From positions 1 through 58,074 of the forward strand of contig CACANZ010000003.1 of assembly GCA_902533965.1 (NCBI GenBank): DNA of 58,074 nucleotides. The letters run 5' to 3'. Shown one piece after another: positions 28,480-38,328 of this stretch. Positions within the stretch are counted from its first letter, which is position 1; every line of letters starts with the position of its first letter. The position numbers and the translations under genes are program-made. The notes under the pieces are model-generated. The model saw nothing but the letters and a program-made list of their open reading frames with translations. It was not told the origin of the DNA and searched no databases. This DNA is from an uncultured Pelagibacteraceae bacterium. GTDB taxonomy: Bacteria > Pseudomonadota > Alphaproteobacteria > Pelagibacterales > AG-422-B15.

Positions 28480-29852
28480 AATAAATAAATTGAAGCAAGC
28501 CCTAGAAAAGATAAAAATCCAAATACATCAGTTATTGTTGTTACAAATACACTTGATGCCAAAGCGGGATCAATCTTAACTTTATTAAAAATATACGGAA
28601 TTAGAAAGCCAAATAAACCCGCAGATAAAATATTTATTACCATTGCTGCTCCAACAATTATAGATAAACTAAGATCAGAAAACCAAATCCAAGCAGCAAA
28701 CCCTGTTATAATCGCAAATAATATTCCATTTAATACTGATATCGCAATTTCTTTGAAAAATACCTTTCTTCTATTGTTATCTACTAGTTCTTTAGTTGCG
28801 ATAGCTCTCACGGTTAGTGTTAACGTTTGTGTTCCTGCATTACCACCCATTGATGCAACAATTGGCATTAAAATCGCTAATGCTACCATTTTCTCGATAC
28901 TGGCATCGAACAGACTTATTACATAAGATGCAAGAATTGCAGTTAATAAATTGAGAAATAACCATATAAATCGTCGCCTCGTTGATCTTCCAATGGATTG
29001 GTTCATCTCACTTTCAGAAACACCACCCAACCTCAAAATATCTTCTTCTGCTTCTTCTTGAACAACCCACACAATATCATCTGCTGTAATTCTTCCAATT
29101 AATCTATTGTGATCATCGACAACTCCAGCTGATACCAAAGAGTATTGCTCAAAGAAAAGTGCTACTTCTTCTTGATCCATAGATGCCTTCACAAATTTTG
29201 GGTTTTCTTCTAAAATTTCATTTAATTTTGTATCTCTACGTGACTTCAAAACTTTAGAAACTGAAGCGCTCCCCAACGGTTTATTGCTCGGGTCAACAAT
29301 AAAAAGTTCATAGAATTCATCGGGTAAGTCAATTTGTTCTCTTAAATGATCAATGGCCTGCCCTACTGTCCAAAAGCCTGGCATTGAAACAAATTCTTTT
29401 TGCATTCTTCTTCCAGCAGTATCTTCAGGGTAATTAAGACTTTCTTGTAAAATTTCTCTCTCTGTAGGGTTTACTTGGTCTAAAATTTTCTTTTGAGCTG
29501 CTGGCTCCAAAGACTCAATGAGGTTAATTGCATCATCTGTCTCCATCTCACTAATGGAGCGAACTACTTTAGTATCCTCTAATTCTTGAACTGTTTCATC
29601 AATAATAGTGTCATCTAGTTCAGCAAGAACATCTGTATAGCGGTCTTCACTGAGATTATTGAGAATGTAAGATCGTTGCTCTTTGCTAAGAAAAGTAAAG
29701 AGATCAGCCAAATCTGCTGGATGAAGAGGAGAAATAATGTTGACTAGTTTATCTTTTTCTTTGTTATTGCAAAAATTTATTACATCATTAATTAATTGAT
29801 TATTAAATGTAATATTCTCATTTTGAGGAGGTTCATTTACAATATTATTCAT
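28476..29852 (-). CDS. mgtE: Magnesium transporter MgtE
   Basis: A Mg2+ channel/transporter of the inner membrane, 458 residues. An N-terminal acidic helical domain with LHPADLADLF and the MgtE-N repeats is followed by two CBS domains (about residues 140-260), a plug helix, and five C-terminal membrane segments (about 285-458). The pore signatures MGGNAGTQTLTLTVRAIAT and TTITDVFGFLSFLGLA are intact, including the pore Asp in TDVFGF. In known MgtE proteins the cytosolic domains gate the pore by sensing Mg2+. It stands alone between convergent panC and divergent lipB; no M-box riboswitch fits in the 43-base gap. Confidence 0.95.
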   Translation of the reverse strand: MNNIVNEPPQNENITFNNQLINDVINFCNNKEKDKLVNIISPLHPADLADLFTFLSKEQRSYILNNLSEDRYTDVLAELDDTIIDETVQELEDTKVVRSISEMETDDAINLIESLEPAAQKKILDQVNPTEREILQESLNYPEDTAGRRMQKEFVSMPGFWTVGQAIDHLREQIDLPDEFYELFIVDPSNKPLGSASVSKVLKSRRDTKLNEILEENPKFVKASMDQEEVALFFEQYSLVSAGVVDDHNRLIGRITADDIVWVVQEEAEEDILRLGGVSESEMNQSIGRSTRRRFIWLFLNLLTAILASYVISLFDASIEKMVALAILMPIVASMGGNAGTQTLTLTVRAIATKELVDNNRRKVFFKEIAISVLNGILFAIITGFAAWIWFSDLSLSIIVGAAMVINILSAGLFGFLIPYIFNKVKIDPALASSVFVTTITDVFGFLSFLGLASIYLF

Positions 29853-29895
29853 AATAAAAACATGTACATTAATTTACGTTATTATCCAGAAAAAC

Positions 29896-30516
29896 ATGGA
29901 AATTAAGATAGATAATTCAGCTCAAGACTACTTAAAAAGTCTTAATTATATGGAAAATAGAGTGAATGAAATAATTAAAAACCAGAATGACGAACTTGCT
30001 TGGCTCCTGAGTCATCCAGCGATATATACATCAGGATCTACTGATCATAAAAGTGACCTTCTTAATAATAATAAAATACCTGTAATTAAGACTAATCGGG
30101 GAGGAAAATACACTTATCATGGCCCTGGACAAAGAGTTGTCTACCTTATGATCAATTTAAATAACAGAAAAAAAAACATTAAATTTTTTGTAAACCAAAT
30201 CGAAAAGTTGATCATAGAAATTTTAAATAATTTTCACATTGTTGCTGAAGCAATACCTGATCATCACGGAGTATTCGTTAAAAAGGATAATGGTCAACTC
30301 TATAAAATTGCCAGTATTGGTCTAAAGGTAAAGAAATGGGTTACTTACCATGGTTTTTCAATAAATATAAATCCAGATTTAAGTCACTACGAAGGTATCA
30401 AGCCATGTGGAATGAGTAGCAAATTTGTCACTAGTTTTTCAGATTTAGGTTATAATGTAAAGAGTAAGGAAATTGATAAAACAATTGAAAAAACTCTAGT
30501 TAAATATTTTAATTAA
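29896..30516 (+). CDS. lipB: Octanoyltransferase (lipoate biosynthesis)
   Basis: Moves octanoyl from ACP to lipoyl domains of dehydrogenase complexes. Signature RGGKYTYHGPGQRVVY (68-83), the catalytic Lys144 in IGLKVKKWVTYHG and the acyl-accepting Cys171 in KPCGMSS are all present, so the enzyme looks active. Length is 206. lipA is not adjacent. The gene faces mgtE and is followed by a dioxygenase gene after one base. Confidence 0.94.
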   Translation: MEIKIDNSAQDYLKSLNYMENRVNEIIKNQNDELAWLLSHPAIYTSGSTDHKSDLLNNNKIPVIKTNRGGKYTYHGPGQRVVYLMINLNNRKKNIKFFVNQIEKLIIEILNNFHIVAEAIPDHHGVFVKKDNGQLYKIASIGLKVKKWVTYHGFSININPDLSHYEGIKPCGMSSKFVTSFSDLGYNVKSKEIDKTIEKTLVKYFN

Positions 30517-30517
30517 A

Positions 30518-31603
30518 ATGAACTTTATTTCTGTAAAAAATAATAAAAAAACAATAAATCTCAAAAATAAAAATAAGAATTATGAAGTAAACGCTCAATG
30601 GCTTTATGAGCATAGTACGAATAGCGAGATTAGAGATAATTACACAAATCAACTTTTAATAGAGGCGGCGGAGATAGATGAACATTTGTACGTTAAATCA
30701 GCCAAAATAAATAAAAATGTTTTACAAATTCAATTTTCAGATAATTCAAAACATTCGTATCAATTTGGCTATCTCTACAATCAACTAGAATCTAAAGAAT
30801 TCAAGTCCAAAAAATGTTTATGGAATAAGAAAAGTATTAAAATTCCAAAATATAACTTTCTGCTAATAAATGAAAAAATGTTATCTGATATTTTATTATC
30901 TGTTGAAATATTTGGTTTTTGTTTAGTCAGGAATATTCCAAAAACTAAGAATGGTTTAAATGAACTTATGAAACTTATTGGGCCAGTTAAAAAAACAAAT
31001 TGGGGTGGTATTGCTGACGTTAAAAACATAAAAAAAGCCTATGACTTAACTATGACAACAAGAGCACTAGAGAACCATACTGACAATCCATATCGCTTCC
31101 CTACACAAGGTTATATTTTTTTACACTGCATAGAAAACGCTTCAATAGGTGGAGAAAATACAATAGTTGACGGTTTTAAGGTTGCAAAAATTTTACGAGA
31201 TAGACATAAACAATTCTTTAATACGCTTACAACTTTCAATACCTTTTTTAGATATAAAGATGATAATGCCTGGTTAGAAAATAAATGTAAGCTGATCGAG
31301 TTAGATGATATGAACAATGTAATACAAGTAAGGTACAACAATAGAACTGAATTAATTCCATTCGATAAAAATAAAAAAATAGACGATTATATTAATGCAA
31401 GAAGAAAGTTATGGGATTTAATTAAGGATAAAAAAAATAATATTCGAATTAAACAACGACCAGGTGACATGTTAATTTTAGATAATTATCGTGTATTGCA
31501 TGGAAGGGGTGCATATAGAGATACTAAAAATCGTCGCTACTTTAGACAAGGCTACATGGATAGAGATATTTTTCAGAGCAAATTAAAAACTTTGGCTATT
31601 TAG
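30518..31603 (+). CDS. Gamma-butyrobetaine hydroxylase-like 2-oxoglutarate/Fe(II) dioxygenase
   Basis: A 361-residue two-domain protein of the BBOX/TMLH branch of the TauD superfamily. The C-terminal jelly-roll has the iron ligands His187 and Asp189 (NHTDNPYR) and His328 (NYRVLHGRGAY), with a 2-oxoglutarate-binding Arg in NRRYFRQGYMD. The N-terminal domain resembles the GBBH N-domain (NAQWLYEHS, then SKHSYQFGYLYNQL with His79), but the three zinc-binding Cys expected after WL are absent. Homologues hydroxylate gamma-butyrobetaine to carnitine or act on trimethyllysine; no carnitine-use genes are nearby. It is cotranscribed with lipB (one-base spacing) and converges on pccA with an 8-base overlap. 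Confidence 0.85.
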   Translation: MNFISVKNNKKTINLKNKNKNYEVNAQWLYEHSTNSEIRDNYTNQLLIEAAEIDEHLYVKSAKINKNVLQIQFSDNSKHSYQFGYLYNQLESKEFKSKKCLWNKKSIKIPKYNFLLINEKMLSDILLSVEIFGFCLVRNIPKTKNGLNELMKLIGPVKKTNWGGIADVKNIKKAYDLTMTTRALENHTDNPYRFPTQGYIFLHCIENASIGGENTIVDGFKVAKILRDRHKQFFNTLTTFNTFFRYKDDNAWLENKCKLIELDDMNNVIQVRYNNRTELIPFDKNKKIDDYINARRKLWDLIKDKKNNIRIKQRPGDMLILDNYRVLHGRGAYRDTKNRRYFRQGYMDRDIFQSKLKTLAI

Positions 31604-33587
31604 AAAATAGAATAAGTTCCTCATCAGCACCCACGCTATCACCTGGGTTTATTAGAACTTTATCAATTACGCAGTCTTTTTCACTTTTTAAAATATTTTC
31701 CATTTTCATTGCTTCAATGATTAGTAATTGATCGCCACTTTTTACTTTTTGTCCTTCAGATACGTCTACTGATTTGATTAGACCAGGCATTGGAGAAATT
31801 AACTTTTTTGATAAATCCTCTAATTTTATTTTTGGCATAAGCCTTATGTAAGTTTCATGTTGCTTACTTACAACTACGGTCTGACATCTGCAGTCATGGT
31901 AACTGATATCCGAAGAGTTAAGGTTTACAAGTTTATTTAATTTAAAATACTCTATTTGCTGATTTATACTTAACTGAGATAACCTCTCGTTTAGTTTTAT
32001 AGATGTTTCAATCTCATACCCTTTCTTTTCTATTTTAAAGGTTCCATAAAATCTTTCTTTTTCAAACTTAGATTCTGTAACTTTCAAATTAAGAAAGTCT
32101 TCTCCTACCTTTATTACAAAATCATTTGAAGTTTGTATCTTGCTTTGTAATTGGCATATAAATAAAACCTGGGCAAAAATTGCAATTCTGTGTTTCTTAT
32201 ATTCACTTAAATTATGATTGGAATAGTAACCCTTAGGGAATTTTTCTTTGATAAAATTTGTGCTTATTTTGCCATTTCTAAATTTTTTGTCATCTAAAAT
32301 TGAAATCAGAAATTCAATATTATTTTCAACTCCTGATAAGTAATAATTTTGCAGTGAATTGATCATTAAGTCTATTGCAGTTGCTCTATCCTTACTATGA
32401 ACCGCTAGCTTTGATATCATAGGATCATAAAATAAAGAAACTTCAGATCCAGGATTTATTCCAGTATCGTTTCTAATAATTTGACCTTTATCTTCGATTT
32501 TTGATGGCTCAATGTATTCAGTCACTCTACCAATTGAAGGTAAAAAATCTTTAGTTGGATCTTCGGCATAAATACGAGACTCAACTGACCAGCCTCTAAG
32601 GTTAATATCTTTTTGTGATATATTTAACTTTTTATTATCTGCACAATAAATCATTTGCTCAACCAGATCTACGCCTGTAACAAGCTCAGAAACGGGATGT
32701 TCAACTTGAAGTCTTGTGTTCATCTCGAGAAAATAAAAATTTTTGTTGGCATCTACTACAAATTCTACGGTCCCCGCTGAGTCGTATTTAACTTCCTTTG
32801 CAAGGGTTAAAGCTTGTGCGGCCATTTCATTTCTCATTTCTTCATCTACAAATGGCGATGGGCACTCCTCAATAACTTTTTGATATCTCCTTTGAATTGA
32901 GCATTCTCTCTCACCTAAATGAACTTGATTTCCATGCTTGTCACAAAGAATTTGTATCTCAATATGTCTTGGTTGCTCTATATATTTTTCAATGAACACT
33001 CGATCATCTCCAAAGCTTTTCTTTGACTCACTCTTTGCAGCATTAAAATTTTCTTCTAGTTCACCATTTTTTCTTACTATTCTCATTCCTTTACCACCAC
33101 CTCCAGCTGATGCTTTTAGCAAGACTGGGTATCCAATTTTATTTGAGATTTTTAATGCTTCTTTTGAGTTTTTTACTGGGGCGGTATGACCAGGTATTAC
33201 GTTTAGTTTAAGTTTTATTGCAAGATTTTTAGACTCAATTTTGTCTCCCATTTTTTTTATAGCATTGGGATTGGGTCCAATAAATTTTATTTTCTCTTTA
33301 GCCAGTCTTTTAACAAAAGCTGCATTTTCAGATAAAAATCCGTATCCTGGATGAATTGCATCAGCCTTTGATTTTTTTGCAATATTAATGATTTTATTAA
33401 TATCTAAATAAGACTCAGCTGGTTGAGAGCCTCCTATATGGTAAGACTCATCTGCCTGTTTCACAAAGAGAGAATCTTTATCAGCATCAGAATAGACAGC
33501 TACCGTATTGATATTCAACTTATTTGCTGTACGTATAACTCTACACGCAATTTCTCCTCTATTCGCAATTAGAATTTTTTTAATCAT
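31596..33587 (-). CDS. pccA: Propionyl-CoA carboxylase biotin-containing alpha subunit
   Basis: Carboxylates biotin with bicarbonate and ATP, then presents carboxybiotin to PccB. Order: biotin carboxylase (ANRGEIACRVIRTA at the N-terminus, ATP-grasp KASAGGGGKGMRIV near 160-173, FLEMNTRLQVEHPV), a PccA-type BT linker domain, and a C-terminal biotinyl domain with Lys628 in EAMKMEN. The 663-residue length fits PccA; 3-methylcrotonyl-CoA carboxylase alpha is similar, so the adjacent beta subunit decides the call. It starts 3 bases after pccB. Methylmalonyl-CoA mutase and epimerase are not in the window. Confidence 0.92.
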   Translation of the reverse strand: MIKKILIANRGEIACRVIRTANKLNINTVAVYSDADKDSLFVKQADESYHIGGSQPAESYLDINKIINIAKKSKADAIHPGYGFLSENAAFVKRLAKEKIKFIGPNPNAIKKMGDKIESKNLAIKLKLNVIPGHTAPVKNSKEALKISNKIGYPVLLKASAGGGGKGMRIVRKNGELEENFNAAKSESKKSFGDDRVFIEKYIEQPRHIEIQILCDKHGNQVHLGERECSIQRRYQKVIEECPSPFVDEEMRNEMAAQALTLAKEVKYDSAGTVEFVVDANKNFYFLEMNTRLQVEHPVSELVTGVDLVEQMIYCADNKKLNISQKDINLRGWSVESRIYAEDPTKDFLPSIGRVTEYIEPSKIEDKGQIIRNDTGINPGSEVSLFYDPMISKLAVHSKDRATAIDLMINSLQNYYLSGVENNIEFLISILDDKKFRNGKISTNFIKEKFPKGYYSNHNLSEYKKHRIAIFAQVLFICQLQSKIQTSNDFVIKVGEDFLNLKVTESKFEKERFYGTFKIEKKGYEIETSIKLNERLSQLSINQQIEYFKLNKLVNLNSSDISYHDCRCQTVVVSKQHETYIRLMPKIKLEDLSKKLISPMPGLIKSVDVSEGQKVKSGDQLLIIEAMKMENILKSEKDCVIDKVLINPGDSVGADEELILFSK

Positions 33588-33590
33588 TAA

Positions 33591-35123
33591 TTATAATGGT
33601 ATATTATCGTGTTTTTTTAAGGGAGAAGACAATTCTTTATCTTTAAGATTTTCAAGTGCTGTCGCTATACGACGACGTGTTGAATGTGGTCTGATTACAT
33701 CGTCAATAAATCCTCTCTTTGAAGCAATAAATGGATTTACAAACTGATCCGTATATTCTTGTGTTCTCTTATCAATTTTCTTTTTATCCTTGATCTCATT
33801 TCTGAACAAAATTTCAGTAGCTCCCTTTGCACCCATAACTGCAATTTCTGCACTTGGCCATGCATAATTAATATCACCCCGCAAATGCTTTGAAGCCATT
33901 ACGACATATGCACCTCCGTAAGCCTTACGAGTTATTATTGTAATTTTAGGAACGGTTGCTTCAGCATAAGCGTATAAAAGCTTGGCACCATTTTTAATGA
34001 TACCGTTGTGTTCCTGAGATACCCCTGGCAAAAAACCGGGTACATCAACAAAAGTAACAATTGGTATATTGAAACAATCACAAAATCTTACAAACCTGCC
34101 TCCTTTTTTACCAGAATCTATGTCAAGACATCCTGCCAAAACTAATGGCTGGTTTGCAACAAATCCAACTGTTCTTCCCTCAATTCTACCAAAACCAGTG
34201 ATAATATTTTTTGCAAAGTCAGGCTGAATTTCAAAAAAGTAGTTATTATCAACTACTTTATTGATTAGTTCCTTCATATCATATGGTTTATTTGCATTTT
34301 CAGGAACAAGGGTATCTAAAGAGTAATCTGGACTTAGGTCTTGAAAACTATCTTTAATATTTTTAGATTTTTCCCGATTGCTGGAAGGCAGCAAGTCAAC
34401 AAGACTTTTTACTTCCTGCAGTGTTTCAATGTCGTTGTTGAATGCTCCATCTGCCACTGAGGATTTTGAAGTATGTGTCTTAGCGCCCCCCAATTCCTCC
34501 TGTGTAACATTTTCTTGTGTTACGGTCTTTACAACATCCGGGCCAGTCACAAACATGAATGAGGTATTTTTAACCATAAATATAAAGTCAGTCATTGCAG
34601 GTGAATACACAGCTCCACCAGCACATGGACCCATAATGACTGAAATTTGAGGAACAACACCTGAGGCTAGAACATTTCGTTGAAAAACCTCTGCATAACC
34701 CGCTAAAGAAGCAACGCCTTCTTGAATACGTGCGCCACCAGAGTCATTTATTCCAATAATGGGAGCGCCAACTTTCATTGCCATATCCATAATCTTACAT
34801 ATTTTTTCTGCATGAGCTTCAGATAGTGAACCTCCAAAAACTGTGAAGTCTTGACTGAAAACGTATACTAATTTTCCATTTATTTTTCCACTACCAGTGA
34901 CCACTCCATCTCCCGCATACTTCTGATCGGCCATGCCGAAGTCATTAGTACGGTGTTCGACATACATATCGTACTCTTCAAAAGTATCTTGATCTAAAAG
35001 TACCTCTATTCGCTCACGTGCTGTCAATTTGCCTTTAGCGTGTTGAGAGTCAATCCGTTTTTTTCCTCCACCAAGCTTAGCTTCTTCACGCTTTTTTTCT
35101 AATAATTTGATGATATCACTCAT
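33591..35123 (-). CDS. pccB: Propionyl-CoA carboxylase beta subunit (carboxyltransferase)
   Basis: Transfers the carboxyl group from biotin to propionyl-CoA to give methylmalonyl-CoA. The 510-residue crotonase-fold protein carries [27 protein letters not shown], the oxyanion-forming [32 protein letters not shown], and [16 protein letters not shown], all close to PccB/YqjD. It drives degradation of propionyl-CoA from odd-chain fats, branched amino acids or DMSP. It is first in the pccB-pccA pair. The 38-base upstream gap contains TATAAT on the minus strand with TTGATA 14 bases before it, a marginal promoter. Confidence 0.93.
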   Translation of the reverse strand: MSDIIKLLEKKREEAKLGGGKKRIDSQHAKGKLTARERIEVLLDQDTFEEYDMYVEHRTNDFGMADQKYAGDGVVTGSGKINGKLVYVFSQDFTVFGGSLSEAHAEKICKIMDMAMKVGAPIIGINDSGGARIQEGVASLAGYAEVFQRNVLASGVVPQISVIMGPCAGGAVYSPAMTDFIFMVKNTSFMFVTGPDVVKTVTQENVTQEELGGAKTHTSKSSVADGAFNNDIETLQEVKSLVDLLPSSNREKSKNIKDSFQDLSPDYSLDTLVPENANKPYDMKELINKVVDNNYFFEIQPDFAKNIITGFGRIEGRTVGFVANQPLVLAGCLDIDSGKKGGRFVRFCDCFNIPIVTFVDVPGFLPGVSQEHNGIIKNGAKLLYAYAEATVPKITIITRKAYGGAYVVMASKHLRGDINYAWPSAEIAVMGAKGATEILFRNEIKDKKKIDKRTQEYTDQFVNPFIASKRGFIDDVIRPHSTRRRIATALENLKDKELSSPLKKHDNIPL

Positions 35124-35161
35124 GAATGAACTATATTATATAATATTCCTGAATTATCAAT

Positions 35162-36031
35162 TTATAAGTATTTTCTAAAGTGATTTGGGAGTTCAGTCTC
35201 TATTTTGACTTTTTTATTATTCATATCAATGAATTCTAAAGCACCAGCATGTAGAAATAAATTAGAAAATTTTATTTGATTGCGTTCAATATAATATTTT
35301 TTATCACCAAGGATTGGGAAACCATTCATAAAACAATGTTGCCTGATTTGATGTTTTCTACCTGATTGAGGGTTTAGTCTTAAAAGAAAATATTCTCCAG
35401 GCAGTTTTTTTATTATTTGATATTTTGTTTCAGCAGAAACATTTTTTTTATTTTTAGAAAGCATGTCATTAAGTATTCCCTCTCTATTTTTTGGTTTTTT
35501 TTCAACTATTGCATAATAAGTTTTTTTTATTTTATGGTTAGACAGAATTTTATGAAAGTACCTTGCTGAATTAGAATTTTTTGCAATTATCAATAGGCCA
35601 GTTGTGTCTTTATCAAGTCGATGCACTAGCTTAGGATGACTATCTTTAGTATTAAAAAATTGAAGTAAATCATCAATTGATAGATTAATTTTTGATCCAC
35701 GCTGACATGGTATTCCAGCCCATTTATTAATAATAATAAAGTCGTCAGATTGAAAAACTACTGAACTTTTAATTTTTCTCTTGAGTATGTTGGGTATTTT
35801 AATTGAAGGTTTATTTTTATGAATTAATTTGAATTCCTTGAAAACATCAATTATATCATCTTGTTTAACTCTATAACTTCCAAGTTTTTTTTTGTTATTT
35901 ACTTTAATTGATTTTTTTCTGAGCTCTTTGTGAAGTAATGAAAAAGGAATATTTAATTTTTCTTTTAAAAACTTGTCTAATCTTACCCCGTTAGAAGCAC
36001 TATCAACAATTATAGTTTTTTTGGATTTCAT
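35162..36031 (-). CDS. Ribosomal large subunit pseudouridine synthase, RluC/RluD family
   Basis: A 289-residue pseudouridylate synthase. An N-terminal S4 RNA-binding domain (VRLDKFLKEKLNIPFSLL ... KSIKVNNKK) precedes the catalytic domain with HRLDKDTTGLLIIAKN, whose Asp is the catalytic residue; PQSGRKHQIRQHC and PILGDKKY follow. Similar proteins modify 23S rRNA positions 955/2504/2580 (RluC) or 1911/1915/1917 (RluD). Gene context resembles RluC in alphaproteobacteria, but I leave the symbol open. It lies just after the alpha operon on the same strand. Confidence 0.88.
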   Translation of the reverse strand: MKSKKTIIVDSASNGVRLDKFLKEKLNIPFSLLHKELRKKSIKVNNKKKLGSYRVKQDDIIDVFKEFKLIHKNKPSIKIPNILKRKIKSSVVFQSDDFIIINKWAGIPCQRGSKINLSIDDLLQFFNTKDSHPKLVHRLDKDTTGLLIIAKNSNSARYFHKILSNHKIKKTYYAIVEKKPKNREGILNDMLSKNKKNVSAETKYQIIKKLPGEYFLLRLNPQSGRKHQIRQHCFMNGFPILGDKKYYIERNQIKFSNLFLHAGALEFIDMNNKKVKIETELPNHFRKYL

Positions 36032-36085
36032 CTAAATTTATATGTTTAGATAAATCAACTTATTATTAATTAGATATTATTTTTC

Positions 36086-36439
36086 TTAATCAAGAATTTG
36101 GATATAAGCCATAGGCGCATTATCACCTGATCGATAGCCGGCTTTTACAATTCTACAATAGCCACCGCTTCTGTCTTTGAATCTTTCAGATAAATCTCCG
36201 AAAACTTTTGTTACTGCTTCTTTATCTCTAAGCGAGTTAAAAGCATTTGCCCTAGATGAACTTTTATTCTTTTTACCTAGAGTTATAATCTTTTCAACAA
36301 ATGGTCTTAATTCCTTTGCTTTTGGAAGTGTGGTTTTAATAGTCTCATTTTTAATTAGAGAAACAGCCATGTTCTCAAGCATCGCTATCCGATGCGATGA
36401 TGTCCTATTTAACTTTCTTTTTGCAATTCCGTGTCTCAT
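36086..36439 (-). CDS. rplQ: 50S ribosomal protein L17
   Basis: L17 of 117 residues, located near the exit tunnel of the 50S subunit. The start [20 protein letters not shown] and [13 protein letters not shown] are the family signature; the short C-terminus ends [17 protein letters not shown], with no extra tail. It is the last gene of rpsM-rpsK-rpoA-rplQ. No clear stem-plus-T-run terminator was found in the following 54 bases. Confidence 0.97.
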   Translation of the reverse strand: MRHGIAKRKLNRTSSHRIAMLENMAVSLIKNETIKTTLPKAKELRPFVEKIITLGKKNKSSSRANAFNSLRDKEAVTKVFGDLSERFKDRSGGYCRIVKAGYRSGDNAPMAYIQILD

Positions 36440-36441
36440 TT

Positions 36442-37464
36442 TTAGTTATATGGATCTTCAATCTTTCTTGCCATTTCCTCGATATTTTCAGGTGGCCAGT
36501 TAGGCACTTCCATGCCTAAATATAGTGACATAGTGCCTAGTACTTCTTTTATTTCATTTAGGGACTTACGTCCAAAATTGGGTGTACGCAACATTTCAAT
36601 TTCACTTTTTTGAACAAGGTCTCCAATGTAAATAATATTATCATTTCTCAGGCAATTCATAGATCTCACTGAAAGCTCAAGCTCCTCAACTTTTCTTAAA
36701 AGATTTTTATTAAATTGAGGTTCCAATGCATCAGGTTCTTCCTGAATCTCTTCAGGTTCTTCAAAATTAATAAATGATTGCAATTGGTCTTGAATTATTC
36801 GTGCTGCAAAAGCAATTGCATCCTCAGGAGATACTGATCCATTTGTTTCAATTGACATGGTTAACTTGTCATAATCTAAAACTTTTCCTTCTCTAGTATT
36901 TTCTATACTGTATGAAACTTGTTTAACAGGGCTAAATATGGAGTCTATCGGAATCAGGCCTATTGCAGAATCTTCTGGCTTGTTATGTTCAGCAGCAACA
37001 TAACCTTTACCTTTTGCTACGGTCAGCTCCATATTAAATTCAGTATTGTCATCAAGATTACAGATAACTAACTCTGGATTTATGATATCAATTTCAGATG
37101 GTGTATTTATCATACCCGCAGTAATCTCACCTGGACCAGTTACATTGAGATTCATTTTTCTTACACCTTCAGAATGCATATTTAAAGATAGGGACTTAAT
37201 ATTTAATACTATATCTGTAACGTCTTCTCTTACTCCGTCAATAGATGAAAATTCATGAAGAACATTATCTATTTTAATAGCTGTAACAGCAGTACCTTGT
37301 AGTGATGACAACAGCACTCTTCTAAGAGCATTTCCAAGTGTTAATCCAAAACCCCTTTCAAGCGGTTCCGCAATTAAAGTTGCTTTATATTGAGTGTCTT
37401 CATCGCTGATTAGCTTTAGTTTTGAAGGTTTTATTAATGCCTGCCAATTATTAATAATACTCAT
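36442..37464 (-). CDS. rpoA: RNA polymerase alpha subunit
   Basis: Forms the dimer that nucleates RNA polymerase assembly. The N-terminal domain (about 1-235) contains [20 protein letters not shown], the dimer and beta-contact helix; after an acidic linker ([14 protein letters not shown]) the C-terminal domain has [19 protein letters not shown] and [12 protein letters not shown], the UP-element and activator-contact surface. Length is 340 residues. A good Shine-Dalgarno (AAGGA) precedes the ATG in the 22-base gap after rpsK. Confidence 0.98.
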   Translation of the reverse strand: MSIINNWQALIKPSKLKLISDEDTQYKATLIAEPLERGFGLTLGNALRRVLLSSLQGTAVTAIKIDNVLHEFSSIDGVREDVTDIVLNIKSLSLNMHSEGVRKMNLNVTGPGEITAGMINTPSEIDIINPELVICNLDDNTEFNMELTVAKGKGYVAAEHNKPEDSAIGLIPIDSIFSPVKQVSYSIENTREGKVLDYDKLTMSIETNGSVSPEDAIAFAARIIQDQLQSFINFEEPEEIQEEPDALEPQFNKNLLRKVEELELSVRSMNCLRNDNIIYIGDLVQKSEIEMLRTPNFGRKSLNEIKEVLGTMSLYLGMEVPNWPPENIEEMARKIEDPYN

Positions 37465-37486
37465 AGTTTTTTTCCTTTAAAAAATA

Positions 37487-37876
37487 TTAAACTCTTCTTT
37501 TCTTTGGTGGACGACAACCATTGTGAGGAATTGGTGTAGTATCTTTTATAGAAGTTATATAGAATCCCACAGCTTGTAATGCTCGTAGTGCCGACTCTCG
37601 TCCTCCGCCAGGTCCTTTTACAAATACTTGTAAGTTTTTTAAACCAAACTCTTTTGCTTTTGTGCCAGCATCCTCAGCTGCAATTTGTGCAGCGTATGGT
37701 GTGGACTTTCTTGATCCTTTAAAACCTTTTACTCCTGCAGACGACCATGCAATACTATTGCCTTGCTCATCAGTAATGGTAATCATAGTATTATTAAATG
37801 TAGCATTAATATACGCTAATCCAGATATGATATTCTTTTTTTGTTTTTTCTTTTTTACTGTTTTAGCTTCAGCCAT
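37487..37876 (-). CDS. rpsK: 30S ribosomal protein S11
   Basis: S11 of 129 residues, on the platform of the 30S subunit contacting mRNA near the E site. It has [41 protein letters not shown] and the ending [15 protein letters not shown], all strongly conserved. A Lys-rich N-terminal stretch ([11 protein letters not shown]) is as in other alphaproteobacteria. It starts 2 bases after the rpsM stop. Confidence 0.98.
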   Translation of the reverse strand: MAEAKTVKKKKQKKNIISGLAYINATFNNTMITITDEQGNSIAWSSAGVKGFKGSRKSTPYAAQIAAEDAGTKAKEFGLKNLQVFVKGPGGGRESALRALQAVGFYITSIKDTTPIPHNGCRPPKKRRV

Positions 37877-37878
37877 AT

Positions 37879-38256
37879 TTATTTAGTAACCTTTTTCTTT
37901 CCAGCAATTGCAATAGCTTTTCCTTTTTTAGTTCTAGCGTTTGTATGAGTACGCTGACCTCTACATGGCAAATTTTTTCTGTGTCTTACACCTCTATACG
38001 TACCTAAATCTTTTAATCTTTTGATATTTCCAGATACCTCTCTTCTTAAATCACCTTCAACTAAAAATGATGATGAAATAACATCACTAACATTTTTTAT
38101 TTCTGCTTCAGATAGATCCTGAACTCTAGTATTAGCATCAACATTTGCCTGAGAACATACATCTTTTGAAATCTTATCACCAATTCCGTAAACGTAGGTC
38201 AAAGCAACCCCTAATTTTTTTTGGGTTGGAATATTTACTCCAGCAATACGAGCCAT
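37879..38256 (-). CDS. rpsM: 30S ribosomal protein S13
   Basis: S13 of 125 residues, in the 30S head making bridge contacts to the 50S and touching P-site tRNA. Features: [26 protein letters not shown], the helix-two-turn-helix region, and [24 protein letters not shown] at the C-terminus (TNARTRKG motif). It is the first gene after the promoter at 38296-38323, giving a leader of about 33 bases. Confidence 0.98.
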   Translation of the reverse strand: MARIAGVNIPTQKKLGVALTYVYGIGDKISKDVCSQANVDANTRVQDLSEAEIKNVSDVISSSFLVEGDLRREVSGNIKRLKDLGTYRGVRHRKNLPCRGQRTHTNARTKKGKAIAIAGKKKVTK

Positions 38257-38295
38257 TAATAAAGACCTAACATTTTTGGTTTGAGAGATTGCGGG

Positions 38296-38323
38296 ATTAT
38301 AGGATTATTAATTAATTGGTCAA
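38296..38323 (-). promoter_or_regulatory. Strong sigma70-type promoter for rpsM-rpsK-rpoA-rplQ
   Basis: On the minus strand, TTGACC (38318-38323; 5/6 match to -35) and TATAAT (38296-38301; perfect -10) are separated by 16 bases. It lies in the 72-base gap between the adk stop and the rpsM start, just where a separate alpha-operon promoter would be expected. Expected transcription start is about 38289. The arrangement is the same as that before rpsL (TTGACC, 16 bases, TATTAT). Confidence 0.75.
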
Positions 38324-38328
38324 GCATA

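Noticed and set aside
29853..29895. Magnesium riboswitch before mgtE
   Set aside because: Only 43 bases separate mgtE from the divergent lipB, far too short for an M-box.
36032..36085. Intrinsic terminator after rplQ
   Set aside because: The gap is AT-rich but I could not pair a stable GC-containing stem followed by a T run.
38257..38328. Hidden rpmJ (L36) gene between adk and rpsM
   Set aside because: The gap has no ORF with the short Cys/His-rich L36 pattern; it holds a promoter instead.
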